Shown: positions 1 through 4,937 of the stretch, one piece after another
Position numbering within the stretch: position 1 is the first letter of the stretch
How the letters are laid out: the number at the start of each line of letters is the position of its first letter
Notes under the pieces: generated by a model
Told to the model about the DNA's origin: nothing
The model's database searches: none
The model's input: only the letters and a program-made list of their open reading frames with translations
Made by a program: the position numbers and the translations under genes
Source: DAXETY01 sp051155755
Lineage (GTDB): Bacteria; Desulfobacterota; Desulfobacteria; Desulfobacterales; SG8-13
Reading direction: 5' to 3'
DNA length: 5,236 nucleotides
NCBI GenBank assembly: GCA_051155755.1
Contig: DAXETY010000028.1
Location: 1 to 5,236, forward strand

Positions 1-14
1 TGTTTAGATAAATA

Positions 15-80
15 TTGAATTTAAAATAAACTAATAGTGTATTTTGTCAATACCAGTGGGTAAATAATTTTGAATTTAAA
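15..80. repeat. 11-base direct repeat pair TTGAATTTAAA
   Basis: The sequence TTGAATTTAAA occurs at 15-25 and again, identically, at 70-80, 55 bases apart start to start. The copies flank a possible leftward promoter (-35 at 45-50, -10 at 23-28), and the left copy overlaps that -10. The spacing is close to five helical turns, so a pair of binding sites is conceivable. In such AT-rich DNA an 11-base match can also occur by chance. Confidence 0.4.
23..50 (-). promoter_or_regulatory. Possible sigma70 promoter reading out of the window
   Basis: On the minus strand a perfect TTGACA (45-50) is followed after 16 bases by TATTTT (23-28), a 4/6 match to the -10 consensus. It lies beyond the last gene of the left block and points to the left edge, so it would serve a gene outside the window. 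AT-rich DNA readily yields such matches and the -10 is weak. Confidence 0.3.
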
Positions 81-116
81 TCGGAAACCGCCTGATTTCT
101 AAGGAAGGGAATGCGA

Positions 117-743
117 TCAGGGAATGGGCACGGCGGCGAATACGAAGGTGCTCCAGAGCGCGTGTGAAATGATCACCGGCCGCAAATCCTGCAGCCGCCA
201 GTACATCAGCCCCCAGAATGCGCCGGCAACACCGGCCGCCCCGATGAGCATAAAATTCAGCGACCAGACGTGGACGCCGGCGTAAATGCCGGTGGCCAGA
301 AGCCAGCCTTGCCACCCGCCGAAATGCCGGCTCAGTGTTTGCTGCAGAAAACCGCGCCAGTAAATCTCCTCACAGGGACCGGTAACGAAAAACAGCAGAA
401 GGGCGATCATCCACATGGGGGTGCCTTCCCCTTTTCCGTAGATGGCCCCGATTTGCTGCTGCGCGAATGGAAAAAGTGCGGTGGAAACCAACTTGCCGAG
501 CCAAAAGATCAGGTAAAGCACGACCGCCGAGGCCAGGCCCAGAAACAGCGAACGCAAATCGAAACGGAAAAGCCGCCGCAGTGGGGGTCTCTGGTGCAGC
601 GCAATTGCGGCCAGCAAGGCGGCGGAAAAAGATATTTTGAACCAGAATACGCCCCACGGCAGGAAAAAGGTGACAAACCACAGAAAAGCCGCCAGCAATA
701 CCGTACCAAAAGGCAGTGCCAGGACGGAAGATTCGGACTTCAA
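117..743 (-). CDS. CPBP-family intramembrane metalloprotease-like protein
   Basis: A 208-residue, strongly hydrophobic protein with several membrane segments (for example about 13-35, 38-49, 66-82, 110-122 and 147-180). It carries the CPBP (CAAX protease / bacteriocin-processing) signature: motif 1 is E125-E126-IYW-R130-G, motif 2 is Y154-AGV-H158 (usually FxxxH), and motif 3 contains H194 in ISHALWS. In the family these glutamates and histidines form the active site within the membrane. Members are prenyl-protein processing enzymes, bacteriocin-immunity-type proteins or of unknown role, so the substrate cannot be told. I chose the TTG at 741-743 because it overlaps the TGA of the upstream prenyltransferase gene (TTGA) and has GGGGGA five bases before it. 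The same frame stays open further upstream, but there it only shadows the prenyltransferase gene. The overlap suggests translational coupling. Family assignment is firm; start choice is good; function is open. Confidence 0.85.
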   Translation of the reverse strand: MKSESSVLALPFGTVLLAAFLWFVTFFLPWGVFWFKISFSAALLAAIALHQRPPLRRLFRFDLRSLFLGLASAVVLYLIFWLGKLVSTALFPFAQQQIGAIYGKGEGTPMWMIALLLFFVTGPCEEIYWRGFLQQTLSRHFGGWQGWLLATGIYAGVHVWSLNFMLIGAAGVAGAFWGLMYWRLQDLRPVIISHALWSTFVFAAVPIP

Positions 744-1633
744 GTCAGTCCCCCGGGAATGAGAGACAGTACCAGCATAATGCCAAAAAGGGTATCCAGC
801 TGTGCCGTCCGGGCATCGGCATCCATTGGAATTTCGGTGCGCATCTGCTTCATGAGCCGCCAGGCCAGCGGCAGGGTCAGCAAAACAATCAGCGCCCAGA
901 AGTCCAGGGGACCGAAAATCGACATCCACAGAATGCTCAGGTAAGCCAAAGCCACCAGCAGTGTGTACAAACGCAGCCCGTTGCGTTGACCGATGAGAAT
1001 CGGGAGGGTGACGATGCCCTTGATCCGGTCGTGTTGGGCATCTCTGAGGTTGTTGATCAGCAGCACCAGGGCCACCAGCACGCCAAAGGGAATCGAAACC
1101 CAGAAAGCTTCCAAGCTGAAGCGTTGGCGTTGCACGAAATAAGCCCCCTCGACCATGAGCGGGCCCCACATCAAAAATACGGAAAATTCTCCCAGTCCCT
1201 TGTACTTATACTTCAACGGAGGCGCAGTATAGGCAAGACTGGCGAAAAATCCGATCGCCGCGATCCAGATCAAACTCCAGCCACGGCTGGCGGCCAGCCA
1301 CAAGCCGAGGACGGCGGAAAGGCCGTACAGCAGCCAGGCAACGGCGAAAACATGATTGGCCCTCAGCCGCCCCTCCAGCAGCGGGTGCGGCCGATAACGC
1401 GCCGTGGAAACCTCACGGTAGTCCACCCCGCTGCCGACGTCGTAAAAATCGTTGATCAGATTGGTGGCCGCGTGAACCATGACCATACCGACCACCGTGA
1501 CCAGAAACAGCATCCAGGAAAACGCGCCGTCCTTTGCCGCCAGTCCGGCTCCGACAGACACGGATATGATGGACATGGTAAAGGACCAGGGCCGGCTGGC
1601 CAAAAACCAGTTTCGATAAAGATCGGTTTGCAT
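740..1633 (-). CDS. UbiA-superfamily prenyltransferase, MenA-like
   Basis: A 297-residue integral membrane protein with about eight to nine hydrophobic segments, the usual size for the family. UbiA enzymes transfer a polyprenyl chain from its diphosphate to an aromatic acceptor, with two Asp-rich motifs binding Mg2+-diphosphate. Both are visible: N61-D62-FY-D65 with D71 (NDFYDVGSGVD), and N194-N195-L-R197-D198-AQH-D202-RIK-G206. The NNLRD form and the segment LKYKYKGLGE (140-149) resemble MenA, the 1,4-dihydroxy-2-naphthoate prenyltransferase of menaquinone synthesis. The residues after the second motif read G-I-V-T-L where many MenA proteins have G-K-x-T-L, so the acceptor may differ. The ATG at 1633 has a modest GGCGG seven bases upstream. 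A promoter with a palindrome lies just before it, and the CPBP gene follows with a four-base overlap. No other quinone gene is in view. Superfamily certain; MenA role likely but unproven. Confidence 0.85.
   Translation of the reverse strand: MQTDLYRNWFLASRPWSFTMSIISVSVGAGLAAKDGAFSWMLFLVTVVGMVMVHAATNLINDFYDVGSGVDYREVSTARYRPHPLLEGRLRANHVFAVAWLLYGLSAVLGLWLAASRGWSLIWIAAIGFFASLAYTAPPLKYKYKGLGEFSVFLMWGPLMVEGAYFVQRQRFSLEAFWVSIPFGVLVALVLLINNLRDAQHDRIKGIVTLPILIGQRNGLRLYTLLVALAYLSILWMSIFGPLDFWALIVLLTLPLAWRLMKQMRTEIPMDADARTAQLDTLFGIMLVLSLIPGGLT
749..754 (-). promoter_or_regulatory. Ribosome binding site that fixes the TTG start of the CPBP gene
   Basis: On the minus strand GGGGGA lies five bases before the TTG at 741-743, inside the last codons of the prenyltransferase gene. 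It supports this non-ATG start, for which no nearby in-frame ATG competes. Confidence 0.55.
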
Positions 1634-1657
1634 GACGGTACCGCCGAGTCAGTTTAT

Positions 1658-1679
1658 AAAACGGAAGCGCTTCTGTTTT
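1658..1679. repeat. 22-base imperfect palindrome at the predicted transcription start
   Basis: The arms AAAACGGAAGC (1658-1668) and GCTTCTGTTTT (1669-1679) are complementary except for one position; the central GAAGCGCTTC (1664-1673) is a perfect palindrome. The element covers the -10 hexamer and predicted start of the prenyltransferase promoter, a typical place for a repressor operator. It could instead form a short hairpin with an A/T-rich flank, and so act as a terminator between the middle and left blocks. An operator fits the position better, because the palindrome has no natural loop. Confidence 0.45.
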
Positions 1680-1704
1680 TAATTCGCAACGCAAGCGGTG
1701 TCAA
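1676..1704 (-). promoter_or_regulatory. Probable sigma70 promoter of the prenyltransferase-CPBP pair
   Basis: On the minus strand a perfect TTGACA (1699-1704) is followed after 17 bases by TAAAAA (1676-1681), a 4/6 match to TATAAT. Transcription would start near 1669, giving a leader of about 36 bases before the ATG at 1633. Position, spacing and orientation all fit. Confidence 0.55.
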
Positions 1705-1721
1705 GTCGGAAGGATGTGAGC

Positions 1722-1732
1722 GTTGCTGCAAC
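1722..1732. repeat. Short perfect inverted repeat upstream of the -35
   Basis: GTTGCTGCAAC is two complementary 5-base arms around a single T, lying about 18 bases upstream of the -35 hexamer at 1699-1704. It could be an activator or repressor half-site pair. At this length chance is a real alternative. Confidence 0.25.
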
Positions 1733-1818
1733 CTTGGTATCTCCACGGACAACGTTAAGGCAGAGCCGGGTGGGAACGGACAGCGTCGATGAAATCACGA
1801 GGCCGACCGGCAAATTTT

Positions 1819-1983
1819 TCAGTCCAACCCCCGGACCACCTCACCGGACTGGTTCATCAAATCTTGCTTGGCGGCGGTAAAGTCCGGAACGTCCATAAAA
1901 GGAATATGTACGATATCAAACCAGTTCAGCGCAAAGAGTACCAGTAAAACGACCAGGGCGTAGGCGACATATTTTCCAACCAT
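1819..1983 (-). CDS. Small single-pass membrane protein, unknown function
   Basis: A 54-residue protein starting MVGKYVAYALVVLLVLFALN. Residues 5-19 form one uninterrupted hydrophobic segment, preceded by a lysine at position 4 and followed by a short soluble tail (about 31-54) rich in Asp, Gln and Glu. That suggests an N-terminal membrane anchor, with the tail most likely on the periplasmic side. The ATG at 1981-1983 has a very good Shine-Dalgarno, GAGGA at 1989-1993, five bases upstream, which makes this a real gene despite its size. It starts 58 bases after the exported protein gene and is probably co-transcribed with it. I do not recognise the family. There is no cysteine, so it is neither a lipoprotein nor a redox protein. 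The same frame is open upstream, but there it only shadows the preceding gene. Confidence 0.7.
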   Translation of the reverse strand: MVGKYVAYALVVLLVLFALNWFDIVHIPFMDVPDFTAAKQDLMNQSGEVVRGLD

Positions 1984-2041
1984 GGCAGTCCTCACGAACG
2001 CATTGCAGGATTGAAATCGTTGCGATGGTACAATACCGCTT

Positions 2042-2749
2042 TCAGCGTCCCCCTTCCGAGCGGGCCAGCTCCCGCTCGTACTGGCGCTCCAGAATGGCAT
2101 CGGAATAGGCCAGTTCCAGGATGCCTTTGCGGGTCTGCAGCCGAATGGCACCGCTGCCGCCAACCGTCCAATGGATGTTTTCCGAAAACCAGCTGTGCTG
2201 GAGATGGCCGGACGGGCTGCCATATTCGTTGCGGTAATGCTTGATGATGTCTTTTTTGAGCCGGGATTGATTCATATTGATGTCCCCCCGCCAAACCACC
2301 TGGATGCGCCAGAGCTTGCGGGTTTGTGGCGTAAAATCAAGCTGAACCCCGGCCCGGCGGCCGAGCAATTCTGCATCGTAGCGAAAACCTTCGCCGGGTT
2401 GATGCGGTTCGTCTTCGGGAATTCCCGGCACGGCCGACGGGTCTTGCGACCGCAGCGAGATGCCACTGGACTGTGCCTTGGCCAGAACTTGATCCTGGGT
2501 CAAGCCGAGTTGCCAGTGGCTGAAGCGCAGCTGCTGGTAGCCCACCGGAGGGGCGTCGGTCAGAATCTGCGCCACCTCATCGCGCGGATACTGCACCACC
2601 GAGCCGTAAAGATTGCCCTTGACAATGCCGCCTTCCTGCCAGGCCTGCTCCACGTCGATGCGCCGGCCGTTCTTAAGAACAATCGTGTCGGCCGAGGCTG
2701 CCGCACCGAATCCCGCGAGCAACATCAATACAGCCAGAAAACGGACCAT
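2042..2749 (-). CDS. Exported protein of unknown function with signal peptide
   Basis: A 235-residue protein beginning MVRFLAVLMLLAGFGAAASA, a typical Sec signal peptide (Arg at 3, hydrophobic core 4-15, likely cleavage at A20-D21 after ASA). The mature part starts with a short beta-rich unit, DTIVLKNGRRIDVEQAW to about residue 60, of the kind often seen as a small SH3-like module in exported proteins. A middle part follows with WQLGLTQDQVLAKA and then FTPQTRKLWRIQVVW, and a basic/acidic C-terminus. The mature part has no cysteine, so it is not a lipoprotein; a periplasmic location is inferred. The ATG at 2749 is preferred over the in-frame ATG at 2782 because AAGGA lies seven bases before it, the signal peptide starts directly there, and a probable promoter start falls between the two ATGs. 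Its neighbour is a small membrane protein. I do not recognise the family. Confidence 0.8.
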   Translation of the reverse strand: MVRFLAVLMLLAGFGAAASADTIVLKNGRRIDVEQAWQEGGIVKGNLYGSVVQYPRDEVAQILTDAPPVGYQQLRFSHWQLGLTQDQVLAKAQSSGISLRSQDPSAVPGIPEDEPHQPGEGFRYDAELLGRRAGVQLDFTPQTRKLWRIQVVWRGDINMNQSRLKKDIIKHYRNEYGSPSGHLQHSWFSENIHWTVGGSGAIRLQTRKGILELAYSDAILERQYERELARSEGGR

Positions 2750-2756
2750 ATCGGAA

Positions 2757-2761
2757 TCCTT
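2757..2761 (-). promoter_or_regulatory. Ribosome binding site that decides the start of the exported protein
   Basis: AAGGA on the minus strand lies seven bases before the ATG at 2747-2749. The alternative ATG at 2780-2782, which would add 11 mostly polar residues before the signal peptide, has no purine-rich sequence at the right distance. Confidence 0.6.
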
Positions 2762-2780
2762 TCGGTCATTTTTGTTTTCC

Positions 2781-2789
2781 ATTGTAGCA
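2781..2789 (-). promoter_or_regulatory. Possible extended -10 promoter of the exported protein gene
   Basis: On the minus strand TGCTACAAT matches the extended -10 pattern TGnTATAAT with one difference. No good -35 is seen at 16-18 bases, as is common for extended -10 promoters. The start would fall near 2774, leaving a leader of about 25 bases before the ATG at 2749. It sits just downstream of the transporter operon terminator, where a new promoter is expected. Confidence 0.4.
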
Positions 2790-2815
2790 CATTTGACATG
2801 CGGGATAAATGATAA

Positions 2816-2843
2816 GCCGGCGGGAGAAATCGCACCCGCCGGC
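2816..2843 (-). terminator. Intrinsic terminator of the purine transporter operon
   Basis: A perfect nine-pair GC stem, GCCGGCGGG (2816-2824) and CCCGCCGGC (2835-2843), encloses a 10-base loop. On the minus strand it is followed by the T-rich TTATCATTTAT. It lies about 60 bases after the ATPase stop codon at 2906. The tail is not a pure T-run, so efficiency is uncertain, but stem strength and position are convincing. Confidence 0.7.
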
Positions 2844-2905
2844 CGGCCCGGGTCCGAATGACTGCAATGATTGTTTCGGATTGCGGTTCGAAGCTGTCGG
2901 TGAGA

Positions 2906-4417
2906 TCAATGAACGCCGGAAGCTTCCGGTTCCAGGCCGGCCATCAACAACCCGATGGTGGCGACCTTTTCTTCGTTATCGACATCGAAAGTGTCCCGGA
3001 TGCGGCCGCCGAACAGCACCGCAACGCGATCGGCAAGCGACAGGGCTTCGTTCAGATCGCCGGTGACCAGCAGGATGCCGGCACGCTGGCGGGCCTTCAG
3101 CAGCACCTGCCAGATCTCTTCGGTGGCCCCGATGTCCAAACCCTGGGTCGGCTGTTCGGCTACGATCAGCCGCGGACGTCGGAAGAATTCCCGTGCCAGC
3201 ACCAGTTTCTGCAGGTTGCCGCCGGAGAGTTGCCGCGCCAGTGCCAGTGGTTCGGCCGGCTGCACGTTGAATTCCTCCATCAACCGCCGGGTTTTTCTTT
3301 CGGCCCGTCGCCGCTGGATCCAGGGTCCGCGGGAAAGCCCCTGCCGTGTAGTGAGCAGAAAATTGTCCACCAGGTCCATGGCCAGGCACACCGCCAGACC
3401 GCGTCGATCCTCCGGCACATAGATCAGGCTGCCGTCCCAACGCCGCCTGGCATAGAACCGCTCCCAGGTTTTTCCAAGAATGGTTACGGTCCCGGAATCC
3501 GGCGAACGCAGCCCGCAAATCGTCTCCACCAGGGGTTTCTGCCCGTTGCCGGCCACACCGACGATCCCGAGAATTTCCCCCTCGCGAACCTCCAGCGAGA
3601 CATCCGCCATTCCGTTACCGCTCAGCCCGTCAACCTGCAAAACGATCTGGCGCGGTTCCATCAACTCCTTTTCGACCCGCAGCACCACTTCGCGACCGAC
3701 CATTTTCAGGGCCAACTCGGCTTTGGATGCCACCCGGTCGGCCGGCATTTCGTCCACCACTTCGCCCTTGCGCAGAATGGCGATTTCATCGGCCAGTGCC
3801 ATGACTTCATCGAGCTTGTGGCTGATGAACACGATCGCCTTGCCCCGGGAGGCCATGCGCCGCAGTGCGGTGAACAGCTGCTCGATTTCGGTCGGCGTCA
3901 AAACTGCGGTGGGTTCGTCGAAAATCAACACCCGGCTTTCGCGGTTGAGCAGCTTCAAAATCTCGACCCGCTGGCGTTCCCCCATGGACAGCTCCGAGAC
4001 TCGTGCCGTCGGATCGATATCGAGTCCGTAACGGCGTGCCAGGTCGGCCACCTGTGCCGTCATTTTGGCGGGAGACAGCCAGAATCGCCGCGTTGCGCCC
4101 AGCAGGACATTTTCGGCCACCGACATCGCATCCACCAGGGTAAAGTGCTGATAGACCATGCCGATGCCGGACCGATGGGCATCCAGGGTACTGCGAATGG
4201 AGGTCTCCACGCCGTCCACAAAAATCCGCCCGCTATCGGGCTGCAGGCGGCCGGCCAGAACGCTCATCAGCGTGCTCTTGCCGGCACCGTTCTCGCCCAG
4301 CAGGGCCTTGACGCGACCCGCGCGGAAATCCAGGGTGATGTCCCGGTTGGCCATGACGGTGCCGAAAGATTTGCGGATATGTTCCAGCCGGATGACCGGT
4401 GGAGTGGCGGCGTTCAT
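2906..4417 (-). CDS. ABC importer ATPase with two nucleotide-binding domains, purine/nucleoside type
   Basis: A 503-residue cytoplasmic ATPase of the duplicated-domain class that drives sugar and nucleoside importers (the YufO/NupO-like, BMP-associated group). Domain 1 is complete: Walker A GENGAGKST (41-49), Q-loop Q90, signature LSMGE (143-147), Walker B VLIFDE (163-168) and H-loop H200. Domain 2 has a degenerate P-loop, GVAGNGQKP (287-295), without the usual Lys-Ser/Thr; a good signature LSGGN (397-401); AEQPTQGLD (420-428) in place of a standard Walker B; and no H-loop histidine (TGDLNE, 452-457). This asymmetry is normal for the group and implies that domain 1 hydrolyses most ATP. The ATG at 4417 is seven bases after the phosphoribosyltransferase stop, with GAGGA overlapping that stop, so coupling is likely. 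The companion permease lies at the right edge. The purine substrate is inferred from family resemblance and from the gpt-like gene. Confidence 0.9.
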   Translation of the reverse strand: MNAATPPVIRLEHIRKSFGTVMANRDITLDFRAGRVKALLGENGAGKSTLMSVLAGRLQPDSGRIFVDGVETSIRSTLDAHRSGIGMVYQHFTLVDAMSVAENVLLGATRRFWLSPAKMTAQVADLARRYGLDIDPTARVSELSMGERQRVEILKLLNRESRVLIFDEPTAVLTPTEIEQLFTALRRMASRGKAIVFISHKLDEVMALADEIAILRKGEVVDEMPADRVASKAELALKMVGREVVLRVEKELMEPRQIVLQVDGLSGNGMADVSLEVREGEILGIVGVAGNGQKPLVETICGLRSPDSGTVTILGKTWERFYARRRWDGSLIYVPEDRRGLAVCLAMDLVDNFLLTTRQGLSRGPWIQRRRAERKTRRLMEEFNVQPAEPLALARQLSGGNLQKLVLAREFFRRPRLIVAEQPTQGLDIGATEEIWQVLLKARQRAGILLVTGDLNEALSLADRVAVLFGGRIRDTFDVDNEEKVATIGLLMAGLEPEASGVH

Positions 4418-4421
4418 CGGG

Positions 4422-4426
4422 TCCTC
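4422..4426 (-). promoter_or_regulatory. Ribosome binding site of the ATPase gene, overlapping the gpt stop
   Basis: On the minus strand GAGGA lies four bases before the ATPase ATG and shares bases with the TGA of the phosphoribosyltransferase gene (TGAGGACCCGATG). A ribosome finishing gpt would therefore cover this site, favouring coupled translation. Confidence 0.6.
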
Positions 4427-4910
4427 AACCCATGCTGACGATCGGTTTGACGTACTGCGACTCCGAATCCCATGGGAACAGGATCCAGGTGTCCTGGCTG
4501 ACTTCGGTCACAAACGAGTCCACCAGCGGCCGGCCTTTGGGCTTGGCGTACACGGTGGCAAAATGCGCCTTGGGCAGCATGGCCCGGACGGCTTCGGCAG
4601 TGCGACCGGTATCGACCAGATCGTCGATCAACAGCCAGCCCTCCCCGTTGATCTGCAAAGGTTTGAGAATTTCCACTTCACCGCGCTGGTCCTGCCAGTC
4701 ATAGCTGCTGACGCAGATCGTGTCCACCAGGTGGATGCCCAGCTCGCGGGCAACGATGGCGGCCGGCACCAGGCCCCCGCGGGTGATGGCGACAATGCCC
4801 TTGAAATAGTCTTTTTCGAGCAGCCGCCAGGCCAGGGCCCGTGAATCCCTGTGGAGCTGTTCCCAGGTTACGGGAAATGTCTTTCTGAAACGGTTTTTGT
4901 TTTCTTCCAT
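4425..4910 (-). CDS. gpt: Xanthine-guanine phosphoribosyltransferase
   Basis: A 161-residue type I phosphoribosyltransferase that converts xanthine, guanine or hypoxanthine plus PRPP to the nucleoside monophosphate in the cytoplasm. It parallels E. coli Gpt (152 residues) over nearly its whole length: VTWEQL (14-19), the TRGGLVP loop (43-49), ARELGIHLVDTICVSSYD (54-71), the PRPP-binding loop IDDLVDTGRT (95-104), AKPKGRPLVD (122-131) and QDTWILFPWD (139-148), whose tryptophan W142 matches the base-stacking residue of Gpt. I chose ATG 4910. The in-frame GTG at 4919 would add three residues, but GGTGA directly abuts it, whereas GTGAG sits at a usable distance from the ATG. The gene lies between a permease and the ATPase of one importer (27 bases from the permease stop, 7 from the ATPase start), which points to uptake of purine bases followed by trapping as nucleotides. 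Identity is firm. Confidence 0.92.
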   Translation of the reverse strand: MEENKNRFRKTFPVTWEQLHRDSRALAWRLLEKDYFKGIVAITRGGLVPAAIVARELGIHLVDTICVSSYDWQDQRGEVEILKPLQINGEGWLLIDDLVDTGRTAEAVRAMLPKAHFATVYAKPKGRPLVDSFVTEVSQDTWILFPWDSESQYVKPIVSMG

Positions 4911-4937
4911 GTCGCTCACTCACCGGTTTGATTTGAA

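Larger units (their letters stand above)
1..116. other. AT-rich intergenic region at left edge
   Basis: This stretch lies downstream of the leftmost gene. Its first ~80 bases are almost entirely A/T, unlike the GC-rich genes beside it. I see no credible reading frame. It contains two copies of an 11-base direct repeat and a possible leftward promoter, listed separately. It is most simply a regulatory spacer in front of another minus-strand gene to the left of the window, but that gene cannot be seen. Confidence 0.6.
1634..1818. other. Intergenic region between middle and left blocks
   Basis: This 185-base gap holds the prenyltransferase promoter, the 22-base palindrome over its predicted start, and a short inverted repeat further upstream. 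I see no convincing coding sequence. I also see no classical GC-rich hairpin with a T-run just after the small membrane protein gene, so transcription from the middle block may continue into the left block. Confidence 0.5.

Noticed and set aside
78..98. A hairpin (AAATCGG / CCTGATTT) just after the CPBP stop as an intrinsic terminator.
   Set aside because: The stem is short, mostly A/T and interrupted by a bulge, and there is no clear T-run after it on the minus strand.
744..1169. An upstream extension of the CPBP reading frame to an ATG at 1169.
   Set aside because: This part overlaps the prenyltransferase in another frame and translates to a His/Arg/Gly/Pro-rich shadow. The hydrophobic CPBP protein starts at the TTG at 743.
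716..1792. A 358-codon open frame on the plus strand.
   Set aside because: It lies opposite the prenyltransferase gene and its promoter. The product is rich in Gln, Gly and Arg, with no recognisable domain or ribosome binding site.
2793..2798. A plus-strand TTGACA as a promoter reading to the right.
   Set aside because: No -10-like sequence lies at 16-18 bases; the GC-rich terminator stem is there instead, and no plus-strand gene follows.
3500..3560. Loss of the Walker A lysine and H-loop histidine in the second ATPase domain as a possible sign of gene decay.
   Set aside because: Degenerate second domains of the form GxxGNGQ are normal for duplicated-domain sugar/nucleoside importer ATPases; the rest of the gene is intact.
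2858..4438. A 526-codon open frame on the plus strand.
   Set aside because: It is antisense to the ABC ATPase gene, whose motifs are unmistakable. The plus-strand product is low in complexity, rich in Gln, His and Pro, and shows no family features.
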